Notes: generated by a model from the letters alone, not told the origin. Positions 11,013 to 23,076 are shown, counted from the stretch's first letter. The stretch: 64,000 nucleotides of DNA from Rhizophagus irregularis (GCF_026210795.1 NC_089449.1:744001-808000); one strand, 5' to 3'. Program-made: numbers and translations.

Positions 11013-11827
11013 ATAAAATAGGATGCGAGTTTTATTTGAAGAAATTATGAATTAATTCAATTTCTTAATTGACAAGTAGCCAAAATTTTGTGCATAATAT
11101 TTAATAAATTTAACCAATATTTTGATTTTTAATAATTATAAATAATAGTACTAGACTTATGATGTTCTTCCATAAAAAATAACACTTGTAATATTGAAAG
11201 TCAAACTTACAATAAACAATTGACTATTATAATATGGTGGATACGTACGAATGATATTAATTGATCACATGTAATTGTCTTATGTCACGTGATTGAAGAT
11301 CAATCATGGCCCCGATCGAACAATTTCAGGACATTGAGTCTTGATTCACACACTTAATTTATTTATAATTGGATAATTATATAGAAAAAAAGAATCACTT
11401 AAGTATCATACTAGCCTTTGTGAATTTTCTAAAAATTTAGTGCTTTTTAGGCGATGTTTTATTTTATTAAACACTAAGAATTTTTCTATCATATCACCGA
11501 GGTGATGATCACCGGTGAAATTATGATGATCGACCAGCATTAAAAAAATAGTGCCGGTAAAATTGATAATTCCGGCCAACGGTGATGATCACCCCGGTGA
11601 TTTGAATCACAAATATGATTGATCTGTTTGAAGATTTATATAATCGAGTAAATATTAAATTAATTCATATAAAATAATTGTGTAAAATTACTTTGTTTTA
11701 TGCATATTATATACCTGATTGCTGTATTTAATTTTTCACAAGTAAAATCAAGTAAGCGACTTTGTATAACATTCTTGTGAAATGAGATTTATTAATAATT
11801 GCCCAATTGGTTTATCAATTCTATATA
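11013..11827. other. Intergenic with ACCGGTGA/TCACCGGT-type inverted words
   Basis: No gene is seen. Around 11497-11600 there are several GTGATGATCACC and CCGGT words in both orientations, a possible degenerate inverted-repeat element. Confidence 0.35.
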
Positions 11828-12025
11828 CAGTCAGACCTCCATAATTGCACACCCCTTGGGACCATATGCATAATTTTCAAAATAGTGCATTTAAAGAGGG
11901 TGTGCATTTATAGAGGTAAAATAATTAGAGATCATATAAGCTTGGGACCGAACCAGAGGGTGCATTTAGAGAGGGTATACATAGTGGGTGCAATTATGGA
12001 GAGTGCAATTATAGAGGTCTGACTG
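11828..12025. mobile_element. 198-bp Tc1/mariner-like MITE with TA target duplication
   Basis: Both ends read CAGTCAGACCTCyATAATTG inward (one mismatch over about 24 bp), and TA is found immediately outside each end (11826-11827, 12026-12027). The interior has several GAGGGTG/GTGCATTT words and no transposase. TA duplication and CAGT ends fit a non-autonomous Tc1/mariner/pogo-type element. Confidence 0.8.
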
Positions 12026-12750
12026 TATAATATTACTTTTTAGCTCTTCATTTACATTCATTTCATTAAGAATAAAAATCCATTCTTTAATAATATTTCT
12101 AACTTTTTAATAACGTGGATGGCTTTTTTAATAGATCATTCCAACATTTTTTCATCAAATCTATATAGCAACAATTTCAGGACGTTCGCCTTTACAAATG
12201 CTTACAGTAAGTTGAAGATCATTTTCTAATCATTGAAAAACTATAAATATTCCTAGCATGAGTATAAGGTAAAATTTCAGATGACATATGTATAACGCCA
12301 TAAATATTGTCTTTTTTGAAAAAGACTTTACAGGTAGGCATCATCCTAAATCACTAATATAATTTTATCCTTTTTATTCTCTTCATTTTCTTCATCATCT
12401 TCTTCATCCCTTACATTCTTATAAGATATTGCAATCATGAAAATCACAATGTATTTCTACCATATAATTTCAAGTATTTTTCATGCCAATTCCACTATAA
12501 ATATAAAATTAAATATATTAGTATAAGACATTTAAAAGCTACTTCTTTATCATTTTACTTTGAATAGAATATTTTTAATAGCAAAGTTAAAAATATTGAA
12601 AGTTCGAATTATTATGACGCAAAAATCATAATTGTACACAAACATGTGAAATGATATAATAGTGACCAATAATATATTAATTACTATAACTAAATAGTGC
12701 CAATTACTATTATATTTTGTCATAATTGACTACAATTGTCATATGTCATT
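12026..12750. other. Intergenic, upstream of MIR gene 3
   Basis: No gene is supported. It contains a pyrimidine-rich CTTCATC-type run near 12380-12420. Confidence 0.35.
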
Positions 12751-12815
12751 AGTCTAAAACTGGCATGTCGATTCAGTGTCTATATAAATATTGAACACCG
12801 GAAAGATTAATACCG
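12751..12815 (+). promoter_or_regulatory. Conserved upstream block of MIR gene 3 with CGG-N11-CCG
   Basis: AGTCTAAAACTGGCATGTCG then TATAAATA, CGG at 12799-12801 and CCG at 12813-12815 with 11 bases between. The ATG used is 47 bases downstream. Confidence 0.55.
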
Positions 12816-12862
12816 AAATTCATTTATACTCCTTTTATCGTTTTTTCGTTATTAAAAAGAAA

Positions 12863-14137
12863 ATGGAAGTTCCAAGATATGATGGAAGTATTCATCCAGA
12901 TGAATGGATAAATGATATTCAAAAATATTTTAAACTTAAAAATATTAACTATAACTATTTTAGTATTGCTAAATCATTCGTGGATCCTACTATTATCTCA
13001 CTTCCTGCTGAAATTTATAGTTTTGAAAAACTAAGCAATGCACTTAAAGAAGATATTTCTTTTACAGTGTTTAAAAATACTAATAAAAGATTATTAAGAG
13101 TATTAAAATATATTCCTGAAAGACAAAATGGCGAAACTCCAAAATTTATTTCAAAATTTCGGAAATATTGTTATAATGCTGAAATTAATGATATAGAAGA
13201 ACAAAAAAATTATTTTTGTCATTCACTTCCAAATAATAATGATAATTGTAATTATAATTATCTTTTGGAATTTACTAAAAGAAAAGAAAATATCAAATCA
13301 ATGAATGATTTGATTAGAGAATTTGAAGAAATTGTTACAGATGAATTAAATTTAATTAGAAATGAATCTATTGTAGCTTTAAAACACGTTGCTACTGGAA
13401 AATATTTAAGTTCAATTGAAAATTTACTTTATACAACCGGAAGTAAATCTCAAGTGGTATGGTTTTTTGCATTAATCTCGTTATAATATTTTTGAGAAAT
13501 TAACAAACACTATTATATAACTTATTCAGGCTTTTGTAAGCAGCCAAGTACTTGGTCCAAATGCTTTATGGAAAATTATATTTGGTAAAAATCGCTACTA
13601 TGATCCTCAAGATGGTGATTCCTATATTTATGATTCTCATAGTATTAAGTTACAGCATATCGATTCTTATAAGTTTCTTGGAATAAATAGAGTTTGCTAC
13701 AAATCTCCGATAAGTGAACATACAGAAGGTAATAATTGAAAATTGTTTATTTAAATTATCATTAATAAATGTGACAGAAAGTATTTATTTATTTTTATAG
13801 TAAGTTGTGAATATTATTCTTCGGATTGGAAGGTTAATCATAGTAAATTAGAAAATCGTCAACGATATTTAAAGTCAAATGATGTTATTAATCTTAGCGT
13901 AAATAAGTTCTATGATAATAACGGTATGCATTATATTCAAGGTGAAGAATTTTTACGTAGTCATGATATCCAATTTACTATTGGAAATGATACTTTTCAA
14001 GAGATTGTTTGTCATAATGAAAGATTAGGAGGAAATGATGAGGTAAGTTATTTTTTATTATTTGTAATTCTGAATGAAATATTTATCTTTTTTTTTTATT
14101 TATTTAGTGGTGCATTGAACTTATTAAACAAGATTGA
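12863..14137 (+). CDS. MIR-domain protein, MEVP subtype, copy 3 (four exons)
   Basis: Exons 12863-13456, 13530-13728, 13801-14042 and 14108-14137 give 354 aa; phases 0, 1, 0. An upstream in-frame ATG at 12791 would add 24 residues but lies inside the CGG-N11-CCG block, so MEVPRYDG is preferred, in agreement with copy 5. The gag-like domain shows RYDGSIHPDEWINDIQKYF and KYIPERQNGETPKFISKF. The MIR-like part has ESIVALKHVATGKYLSS, a central aspartate/tyrosine-rich loop (NRYYDPQDGDSYIYDSHS), WKVNHSKLENRQRYLKS, FLRSHDIQFTIGND, QEIVCHNERLGGNDE and WCIELIKQD. Closest to copy 5 on the other strand at 31 kb, with which it shares intron 1 almost base for base. Confidence 0.85.
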
Positions 14138-14628
14138 ATAAAATAGAGCGTGGAGAACATGTGGATTACTTATATAAATTCATTGGATACTGTGTAAATC
14201 TTGACTAATTAACTCATTTTATTTGAAAGAATTTCATCTTTAAATAATTTGATTTAGCTTTTACGCGAATGAAAATTTTTGTAATACTAAAATTTTATTA
14301 GATTTAATTTTTTAAATTAATAGATCATGATCCGTGATTTTACTTTTTTGTTTAATCGGTTTTTTTAATCAGTCACAATTTATTTCCATTGCTATTCAAC
14401 ATTTCCTTTCTTAGTTAATGTGTACTATTTTTTTCAAATTTGACCACTTTTTTGATCCTATTTGTTGTTTATGTTAATAAGCAATCAAATGTATGATAGT
14501 AAATTTCTTTGTTAATAAGCAATTAAATGTATGATAGTAAATTTCTTTTTGCAACGTGTCTTATTATTATTTTTTTTGCTTTTGAGTAAACCTACTGTGT
14601 CGTCCTTATATTAATTATCATATCTAAA
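14138..14628. other. Intergenic with a short duplicated segment
   Basis: No gene is seen. GTATGATAGTAAATTTCTTT and neighbouring bases occur twice in tandem near 14475-14550, period about 43 bp. Confidence 0.4.
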
Positions 14629-15595
14629 ATGAATCCAATTATTCTTTCAGATATCTCAGATATCGAAGCTATATCTGATGAAGAAACTATATTGGATGAC
14701 GAAGTTCCTCATTAACTATTTTTTAATAAATTTAGATTCTTTCTTGCCGCTCAATCAACAGCTTGTAGATATAAAAATAATAATAAACCTTGTGATATTA
14801 AAGCAAGATTAAGAAGAATTATTAAAAATGGAGGTGAAGGTGAAGAATATATCATTGGATGTGATAAATGGGTCAAAGGAGAAAGGTTTCATCGCTATAC
14901 TGTATTTAAGTTCCAAAGTAGATTGATTTGGAATTATTGCAAAATATTTTTCAAGGACGAAATATATTTATATATTTTTTGTCATTTATATTAACTTTTT
15001 AATTTCATAAAATGTTAATATTAATTTAAATTCAGATCAATGAAAAAATAGTGATGAAAATCAATGTTATACTTTAATTCCACGTTCTTCAAAAGTAAAA
15101 TTATGTGGTAAATATAATTATTGTTAACTACTTAATATAATTATTGTATATTATAATTGTCATAACAAAGTTTTTAATTAATTTATTTTATTAATTAAGG
15201 TTATCCACATACTCACAATAGAGAAGTCGTGTGTGAAGTCCCTATATTGCATTAGTATGCATGGGCACACATAATCACCGCCACCACCTGAGCGCATACT
15301 ATCAGGTGTTAAAGATGAATTACAAGCCATGGTTCAAAATATTATCTCGTCATATGATAGTGTAACGCCACATTCAATTATAACAGGTAAGTTTTTAAGT
15401 ATATTTATTAACTTAATAGCAACCATATAATCAATTTATTATATTTATTTTATAGGAAATAGTATTAAAGCAACTTTTGATAAAGATGCATTAGCAGAGA
15501 TACATGCATTTTTAAACAATATAGATAAGCTTCGATCTCTAGTTGCAAAATGTTATAAGAATATGCATCCTTATGGTAAGGGTATTATATAGCGT
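14629..15595 (+). pseudogene. N-terminal remnant of a FLYWCH/MULE-type transposase
   Basis: The ATG at 14629 opens MNPIILSDISDIEAISDEE..., reaches an in-frame TAA at 14713, then continues FFLAAQSTACRYKNNNKPC, LRRIIKNGGEGEEYIIGC and WVKGERFHRY. Further on are a proline-rich block (near 15270), GVKDELQAMVQNIISSYD, and after a short intron-like gap GNSIKATFDKDALAEIHAF and LNNIDKLRSLVAKCYKNMHP. These blocks in this order are known to me from Rhizophagus proteins related to Mutator-like transposases with a FLYWCH-type zinc module; that assignment is from memory of the family. The catalytic domain is absent from the window. In-frame stops and gaps show decay. Confidence 0.45.
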
Positions 15596-15732
15596 TCAAT
15601 GATATACACAGATTATTCTTCTTTTGCCAATCGTTGCTTATTTGTCATATGAAACCAATGGTAAAAATTTTCATTTATGTAACCGTTTTTTTTTTTAAAA
15701 AAAAAAAAAAGTATTTCGCAAAATAAAAAAAA

Positions 15733-15945
15733 ATGGTATTTTGGAAGATTGTATTGGTTACAATAGCGTTTGTATGGATTATTAATGAGATTAACAATCT
15801 CAACAATAATTTGCTGACGTCAATTATTTCAGGTAAATTTTACCGATCAGTTTCATTTAAAAAATATAAATTCAATATAAATATTGCATTACTTTATATT
15901 TTTCTTATGATAACAATTATTAGTATTTTACAATTCTTAATATAA
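15733..15945 (+). CDS. Hypothetical small membrane protein (70 aa)
   Basis: The ORF has an N-terminal hydrophobic segment (residues 3-17, FWKIVLVTIAFVWII), a polar middle and a second hydrophobic segment (about 51-69). This suggests two membrane spans. The ATG follows an A-rich leader, as for many genes here. No family is recognised. T-rich DNA makes hydrophobic ORFs by chance, so the call is weak. It could also be one exon of a larger gene. Confidence 0.3.
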   Translation: MVFWKIVLVTIAFVWIINEINNLNNNLLTSIISGKFYRSVSFKKYKFNINIALLYIFLMITIISILQFLI

Positions 15946-17204
15946 TACTTAATAACTTTAATATAAATTAAAAAATTTTAAATGATATGATTTTATTTAT
16001 ATTATAACAAGATTTAAGGTATAAAAAATTTTTTGGGCTCATTTTTGACTGTTCACTAATAAATTTGGGGCATAAATAAAAATTTAATGACTAAAATACT
16101 GTCAAATATTTATTTTATTTAACATGACGGACAAATTTTAGGGTAATTCATAAATCCGCCATGGTATATATATACAATTTTAAATAACTCTTGATTAAAG
16201 AATAAAATTTTAATTATTCGATTAAAATTGGTAAGTTAAATCATTTTTCTATACTTTATATCCACCAGGATTTCAAGCACAAATTAATAGTCTCGGACAT
16301 TCAGTTATACTAAAAGTTTGAATTTTAAATTGCTGGCAAAAAAAAAATGTTAGTCTATGATAACAAGTCAAGTTACCCGCATTCCCATGATTTAATTTTA
16401 TTTATCATATTTTTAAGTCCAAAATTAATTTTTTATGTTCCAGACAAAACTAAAATCTGTAATACAAATAACAATCAATAATAGAGCAAACTTTGATATC
16501 AATCATACACGATGCTTTTTATTGTAAAAATGATACTTTTGTTTCCAATATTTTTGTCGGTACTATTTTATACTGTTTTACATAAATTATGTTGTAGATA
16601 TGCTGGTCTAATTTAAGATATCGTCAGAGATTAAACACAAAGAGACATTTATTTATGTATAATATTTCTTTCATATATGTTGTAGGTGGAAAAGGAATCT
16701 ATGTGGATTCCGAATCCACATATGTGGATATATATAAAAAGAGAAAAAGGATATAAATCAGGCAATGTATTGGTAAAGGATATCAAAATGTTCAATTGGA
16801 AAAAATTGTGAAAAATAAAGAAATTGCCATATGTAAAATACTGTAGTTTAAGAAATTTAATTTGCTTTATCATGTAACAATTTACTTTATCATGTAATTT
16901 TCTTATACTTTTATCCATATCATTGCTGACACACTATGAAAATAACAAAATGTATTATGTGCATTGAAAAAAAAAGTTTTTACAGAAATAATTTACGTGC
17001 TAAATATTTTGGTCAATAATACATTACTTTTTAAATACAGGTTTAAACTTTTTTCTTTGAAATACCTTTTTTTTATATAACTGGTGGGAGTTTATTTCAA
17101 TTTCATTTCAGTTTCTAGATGGTTTGTATTAGTCTTCTTTGATTGCTTTAAAAATATATTATCATTTTTTAATCTGCTGAGAAGCTTTGCTGATTAAATA
17201 TGTG
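15946..17204. other. AT-rich stretch without a recognised gene
   Basis: Short ORFs on both strands have no recognisable domains. TATGTGGAT words form a short inverted pair near 16700-16730. Nothing else is supported. Confidence 0.4.
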
Positions 17205-17375
17205 ATGCTGTGATAGGTATCACGGTTATAACCGGTGGTTGGTCAAAGACTTTTGACTGACTGTTTGACTGACCGGTTTGACCGACCACCTGGGCAAACC
17301 ATTTGAATGTTAGTCTGGTCACTCAAATGGTCAGTCAGTCAAAGGTTCTTGACCGGTTATGACTGAGACCATAAT
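17205..17375. mobile_element. Short inverted-repeat element rich in GACTGACTG/GGTCAGTCAG
   Basis: The left arm (GTTATAACCGGT, TTTTGACTGACTG near 17225-17265) and the right arm (CAGTCAGTCAAAGG, ACCGGTTATGAC near 17332-17365) are inverted copies around a CAAATGG-rich centre. About 170 bp in all. Probably a non-autonomous element; exact ends and target duplication are unclear. Confidence 0.5.
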
Positions 17376-18020
17376 CATCATTCATCACTAATATGTTGTG
17401 CCATAATTTACCATCATTATAAATAATAGTAGATAGGTCAGTAAATTAGAATTTCGTAATATGTGGCGCAATATTGGACACATGATGTAGATCATTTTAT
17501 TATGAAACGAATCTGAACCCGCATGGTGATAAACATTAATAATAATAGTAAAATTATGATGTAACATTAAAGGATAGTGAAACAACTGAAACAATACTAA
17601 CGTACTCTATTTTTCAAAAATCTGGATCCTATTAAACATATAGTAATAAAATATGTTTAAGTACCCCTTCTAAATTTGAATTACGATTTTCCAGAATTTC
17701 CCAAATTTTCCCAAAAGTTATATTATGTTTGTTCGTTTATTGTAGACCCCCCCCTCAAACTCTTCATAAATTCTGGATGTTAAACAAACAATCAAATTTG
17801 AGTGGCCTAACCCTAAAATAAGTACCCTTAAATTAGTTATATAAGGAGTAACTTTTGGGAGAAGTTGAAAGAGTTCTTACGTTCTGACATCATATAATCT
17901 TTATTTTTGAGAATTATTTTCACAATGTAATAATTTTAACCCAATAAATTTTATATTTTATAACCCAAAAATTCATATAATTTTCTGTAATAATAAACCA
18001 AGCAACACATTTACCAATGT
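17376..18020. other. Intergenic before the satellite
   Basis: No gene is supported. The open minus-strand frame at 17388-17594 has no recognisable features. Confidence 0.35.
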
Positions 18021-18022
18021 CA

Positions 18023-19004
18023 CTTGTTGTGGAAAAGGTGGCAGCTTTTCTCGCATGGCAACATACTGCCAGTATCTACTGGCATCCAATCAATACATCA
18101 GGACTTTGTAAATACTTTAATTCAATATTTAATTTCCATACTTGTTGTGGAAAAGGTGGCAGCTTTCTCACATGGCAACATACTGTCAGTATCTATTACT
18201 GGCATCCACTGCTATTAATAGTATCAATACATCAGGACTTTGCAAATACTTTAATTCAATATTATTTTCACACTTGTTGTGAAAAAGGTGGCAGCTTTCT
18301 TGCATGGCAACATACTGCCAGTATCTACTGGCATCCACTGCTATCAATAGCATCAACACATCAGGAATTTTAAATACTTTAATTCAATATTTAATTTCCA
18401 CACTTGTTGTGGAAAAGGTGGCAGCTTTCTTGCATGGCAACGTACTGCTAGTATCTACTGGCATTCACTGCTATAAATAGCATCAATACATCAGGAATTT
18501 ATAAATACTTTATACAATATTTAATTTCCACACTTGTTGTGGAAAGGGTGGCAGCTTTCTTGCATGGCAACGTACTGCTAAGTATCTACTGGCATCCACT
18601 GCTATCAATAGCATCAATACATCAGGAATTTGTAAATACTTTAATACAATATTTAATTTCCACACTTGTTGTGGAAAAGGTGGCAGCTTTCTTGCATGGC
18701 AACGTACTGCTAGTATCTACTGGCATTCACTGCTATAAATAGCATCAATACATCAGGAATTTATAAATACTTTATACAATATTTAATTTCCACATTTGTT
18801 GTGGAAAGGGTGGCAGCTTTCTTGCATGGCAACGTACTGCTAAGTATCTACTGGCATCCACTGCTATCAATAGCATCAATACATCAGGAATTTGTAAATA
18901 CTTTAATACAATATTTAATTTCCACACTTGTTGTGGAAAAGGTGGTAGCTTTCTCGCACAGCAACATACTGCCAGTATCTACTGGCATCCACTGCTATCA
19001 ATAG
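18023..19004. repeat. 131-bp satellite, eight tandem units, three hairpins per unit
   Basis: Units start at about 18023, 18141, 18273, 18403, 18533, 18665, 18795 and 18927 (first one shorter, the rest 130-132 bp). Units 5 to 8 alternate between two variants, giving a 262-bp higher-order repeat. Each unit carries TTTCCACA...TGTGGAAA, TGCCAGTA..TACTGGCA (altered to CTAGTA in some) and GCTATCAATAGC, three short inverted repeats. Open frames across it are by-products of a period that is not a multiple of three. Confidence 0.9.
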
Positions 19005-19330
19005 ATACTTTTCGTCTCCCATTATTTTCTATTACATCTTTTTATTTTCCATTATCTCTTTCTCTCCTGTTTACTTCCCATCATTTCTTTTTGTCTCTCA
19101 TCACTCCTTTTCGTCTCCCATCACTCCCCATCACTTTTTTTGTCTCCCATCACTCCTTTTCGTCTCCCATCACTCCTTTCATCTTCCTATCACTCCTTTT
19201 CATCTCCCATCACTCCTCTTCATCTTCCCATCACTCCCCATCAATCCTTTTCGTCTCCCATCATCTCCCATCATGTCCTATTTCTCCTTTTTGTTTCCTA
19301 TCATTACTCCCTTTCATCTTCTATTACTTT
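19005..19330. repeat. Pyrimidine minisatellite (TCTCCCATCACTCC-type units)
   Basis: Degenerate repeats of about 17-22 bp such as CTTTTCGTCTCCCATCACTC abut the end of the satellite. The strand is almost pure C/T/A with few G. The three overlapping plus-strand frames here encode low-complexity serine/proline/phenylalanine and are not credited as genes. Confidence 0.8.
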
Positions 19331-19444
19331 CCATTGCTCCATTGTTATTTCATTTTTTTATTAGCATCTTTCTCCTTGATCATTGTAATTTACTTATCTT
19401 TTTATTTATTGTTATTGTTTCTTTTATTTGTATCACTTCATTAA

Positions 19445-21057
19445 AAATACAGTGATTTTTTCTTTAAAATCGTAAATGTATGACTTAAATTTTAATATTT
19501 GCAAATAAAATTTCATTAGATAAGATTATTTTGAAAAAAATATCATTTGCGATAAAATTTGAAGTTTAGCCGATCAAAAATTAGCTAAAAAAATCTGATC
19601 AATAAATTTACTTTATTTATTATACATCATGTGGCATATTTGAAAAAAAAATCCAGGCGACAATCACGTTTAGCAATTCCCTTAAATTTTTACTATTTTA
19701 CTTTTACTATTTTAACGACACATGTATGTCTACGCACTATGAAAAAAAATCATTTCTCTGTCCGCCACGTGATCATCACCCAATAAAATCGCAAATTTTA
19801 GTTTTTCACTCCGGACTTAGAAGATTAAATTTCAAAGCCGCATAATAGGTGTGGCGCAGATTTGTCCTTGCCATACAAAAGGAGGTATATTTCCTTTTTA
19901 TGAAAATTCATTAATGTTAAATACTGCATTTAATGCCAAGTGCTTTTCAGTTAATGCAAAATGATTTGTATTTAACGCCAAATGCAATATGGTGTTTAAT
20001 GTCAATCAATATGTACTTGGCATTCCATAATTCTTTTCTTTTAATGACTAATGCAGATCGTGCTTTTATTTAACGCCACCAAAAAAAAAAAAGTACACCA
20101 ATACAGGGACTAGTGTATTTTCCTACATCGCAGGCAATATAATCTTAAAATTCGCTGCTAATGCTAAACAACTAAATCTCACTATAATGTCCTAACAACG
20201 TGACATCATTTATTCTTGCCTTTTGATTATTAATAAGACGCAGGTAAGAAATTGAGATTGTCAATCATTCAACGGAATTTTTAGGAACTTGTTACTGTAT
20301 TTTCACAAGATTCCTCATTTTTCAATTCCTTTTGTTTTGCCGACATGATTCGACCTCAAACTGGCGAAATTTCTGAACTATTTTGATATAAATCTCGTAA
20401 TTCTGTTGCCAAAAATCATTAGAATAAGTTTGTGGTATTGGTATAAGTTCTAGTTCCACTTTACCGTCATATGAATCTTGGTACTGTCTTTGAATAAGAT
20501 GATTCAGAAATGTATCTGTCCCATTTTAAATCTAGTATCATGACATCATAACGTATGCTTTGTCGATCATTAAGACTGGATTTATGGATTCGTCCCGTCT
20601 GCCAGAATCACGAAAAATTCCTATTTAAACACCAATCTGATCGGTTTAACTGATGAATTATCTGTCTCAGAAATGATTCTTAGATATTTAGGTTCAAAAA
20701 TATTGTCCTCCGATATTCCTAGAAAGAGCGAATTCGGGAAATTTTGGGTAACTGTAGATCATTCAATTGCATCTCACATGATGTCATCAATGTAAAATAT
20801 TTACATTTTAAGGTAGATAATAAAAACCATACAAAGTTACCCGATTTCTTTTTTTAAAATTTGAAACAAAACTACAATCAAAAAAAAAAAAAAACTTTCT
20901 AAAAAAACAAAGTGGATATTTTTAGTCAAACAAAAAAAGCAACTTTTTTTTTATATATATATTAAAAGTTCTGCTCCCATTTTTTAAGTCAATCGTCTTC
21001 TTTCGTCTTATTGAAACAAATTTTTTGCCCTATTTTTTAAAAAAAAACATATTGAAA
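19445..21057. other. Intergenic with TTAATGCC/TTTAACGCC word repeats
   Basis: No gene is supported. From about 19910 to 20075 the words AATGCCAA, AATGCAAA and TTTAACGCCA recur irregularly, suggesting a degenerate minisatellite or old element. Poly-A and poly-T blocks near 20880-20960 precede the leader of the next gene. Confidence 0.4.
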
Positions 21058-22141
21058 ATGAGCAACTTAACTGAGGGCATTTTAATAGCGTTCTTTCTTG
21101 GTGGAGGGCTTTTATTAATCCTTTCTACGTATATTTTTGGAGTTTATAGGAATAAAAGCGTATGTTATAATAAATAAATTAATCTTTTAACGATAATTAT
21201 TAGTTATTGACGATTTAATTTATTTTTCTTATAGCATAATAATTTTATTATGTTTAATACTTTGTTGATGAGTTATGATTGGATTTTCTACATAATTTTC
21301 AATATATGGATCTTTACTGCTGACCTAGGCCATGTTGATTTGGATTATATGAATTCTATTCCCTTTCTTACTATGTAATGTCAATTACGTCTTTAAATTA
21401 ACAGACTTCCACGATTTTATCTAAACAGTAGGTTTTTTTTGTAGTTTGCTGACCACATGCTTAATGGTTTTCTTTCATTCTATACTTACTTTCATCATAT
21501 TACTACGAGAAATTAACAATAATGAACAATTTCGTGCATGGTTCCAAGAACATAAAGTTTTTTGTTTGTTTATTGCATTTTGTTCATTAGGTAATCTTAA
21601 TGTATTGCACGTTTTAAATTGTAAATTTAATTCTATGGATATATTTGATGCGAAATTATCTTTTACTGTCGAGAAAAAAATCATTCACGCAAGTGCGGTT
21701 AGTATAATTGTTGGAGATGTCCCCCGAGTATCTAGTTTGGTAAGTATGGAACTTTTGTATAAAATAACTATATATACAATTTATATAGACTAATAAAACC
21801 TGTTTTTATTATAGCTTATCATTCATTTTTTATATGCACCAGCTTCTGCATTTAATCATTTATATGCAATATCTATTATATGTACTTTCTTGTCTGGATT
21901 GGTATTCATCATCGGATTCTTTTATAGAATATATGAATCACTGATTAGAGATTATGAAAAACCAACTGCACAAGAATTTACTGCACAAGAATTTACTGCT
22001 CAAGAATTAACTGCACAAGAATTAATTGCACAAGAATTAACTGCACAAAAATTAACTGCACAAGAATTAACTGCACAAGAATTAACTGCACAAGAATTAA
22101 TTGTAAGCAAAAAAAGCAAAAAGCAATTTTCAGAGGCATAA
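21058..22141 (+). CDS. Multi-pass membrane protein with C-terminal TAQEL pentapeptide repeats (four exons)
   Basis: Exons 21058-21159, 21235-21374, 21445-21739 and 21815-22141 give 287 aa; phases 0, 2, 0, with good GT-AG sites. Hydrophobic segments: residues 7-28 (ILIAFFLGGGLLLILSTYIF), about 48-62, about 84-100 (FFHSILTFIILL), one near 120-135, and about 192-235 in the last exon. The third exon carries REINNNEQFRAWFQEH and later SAVSIIVGDVPR, which match the layout of a large membrane-protein family in Rhizophagus (REx...FxxWF...EDIPQF); that match is from memory. The tail after residue 245 has about nine or ten tandem TAQEL/TAQEF/IAQEL units encoded by a 15-bp repeat, ending in a basic stretch (SKKSKKQFSEA). 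Function unknown. The ATG follows an A-rich leader. Confidence 0.75.
21967..22104 (+). repeat. 15-bp coding minisatellite (ACTGCACAAGAATTA)
   Basis: About nine copies in frame, differing only at AATTA/AATTT and ACT/ATT positions. It encodes the pentapeptide tail of the membrane protein. The copy number is likely to vary between strains. Confidence 0.9.
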
Positions 22142-22870
22142 CCTTTTTATTATTATTATTTATTATTATTATTGTTTAATATTATATCTTTAGTATAGTT
22201 TGTTCTATTAAAGATTGGAACATATCATATAATATACATTAGTTAAATATTTGCTTTTTTAAATTGACTTTTAAAGGTGGATTGAAAACTCGTTTCTATT
22301 TATACAATGATGCCCAATTTCTTTTTTAAGATTACGCAATAAAAATTTGAATCATTATGCTATGCAATGCATAATGCATAAAGTAAACGAACTTTACTAA
22401 AAAAGAATACTCTTAATCAGGAAATTTATAAAGTGTTTATTTTTAGTCAAAAAAATACGCCAATATTTGCCAAGCTTATACCATAAATAGCTTTGAAGAT
22501 CGTCCGAAAGCACAAAATATGAATAATTTAAATTATCCAATCAGATTTATAATCCTAATTTTAGAAGTCTTGTGATATTTAGTTTATTTAATTTCCCGTT
22601 AATTACAAATCTTATAATTTATTACATAAAATGAATTACTCTATTGAGTTAAAAATACCAAATTGAGTAATTAGAGATTACCTTTATAATCTTACCAAAT
22701 TTAGAATAAAAGTTTCAATTTTGTAATAGGTACAATAAAATATATATTTATACATAACTGATAAGGAATAGTGTCAACTTCGTGTAAAAAAAAAAAAAGT
22801 TTTTTTTTCTCCTTTTTTTTAAAAAAAAAAGAAAATCACGAACTTATATATTAAGTAAATATCCTTCCTC
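22142..22870. other. Intergenic
   Basis: ATT microsatellite just after the membrane-protein stop (about 22145-22175); otherwise AT-rich DNA with no supported gene. Confidence 0.4.
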
Positions 22871-22871
22871 C

Positions 22872-23040
22872 ATTAGATGAGGAGTTAATAACATTAAATA
22901 TTGATTGGTTAAGAAATACCAAAAATCTATCTGAAATTGCTTCACTTCCAACTACCACCACGGAAATAACTTCCAATAAAATGACATTTTCTGATTCTTC
23001 AGATTCTATAAACGAAAAAAGAAGTTCACAAATTAAATAA
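22872..23040 (+). other. Possible orphan exon
   Basis: An open plus-strand frame without ATG reads ILPPLDEELITLNIDWL, then a T/S-rich stretch ending SSDSINEKRSSQIK and a stop. Its composition is more protein-like than its surroundings. It may be the last exon of a gene whose 5' part is unreadable, or debris. No family is recognised. Confidence 0.25.
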
Positions 23041-23076
23041 ATTAAAAAAATCAAGAATTGAAAGTGAAGGAAACAT

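Noticed and set aside
12791-12862. Upstream ATG of MIR copy 3 adding 24 residues
   Set aside because: It lies within the conserved CGG-N11-CCG block, and no other copy has a matching extension.
18017-19004. Several overlapping ORFs with WQHTASIYWHPLL and VEKVAAFLHGN repeats
   Set aside because: Translation of the 131-bp satellite in different frames; the unit length is not a multiple of three and no start or splice context is conserved.
18023-19004. CRISPR-like spacing of the satellite
   Set aside because: Whole 131-bp units are conserved, with no unique spacers, and the genome is eukaryotic.
19091-19455. Serine/proline/phenylalanine-rich ORFs
   Set aside because: Low-complexity product of the pyrimidine minisatellite.
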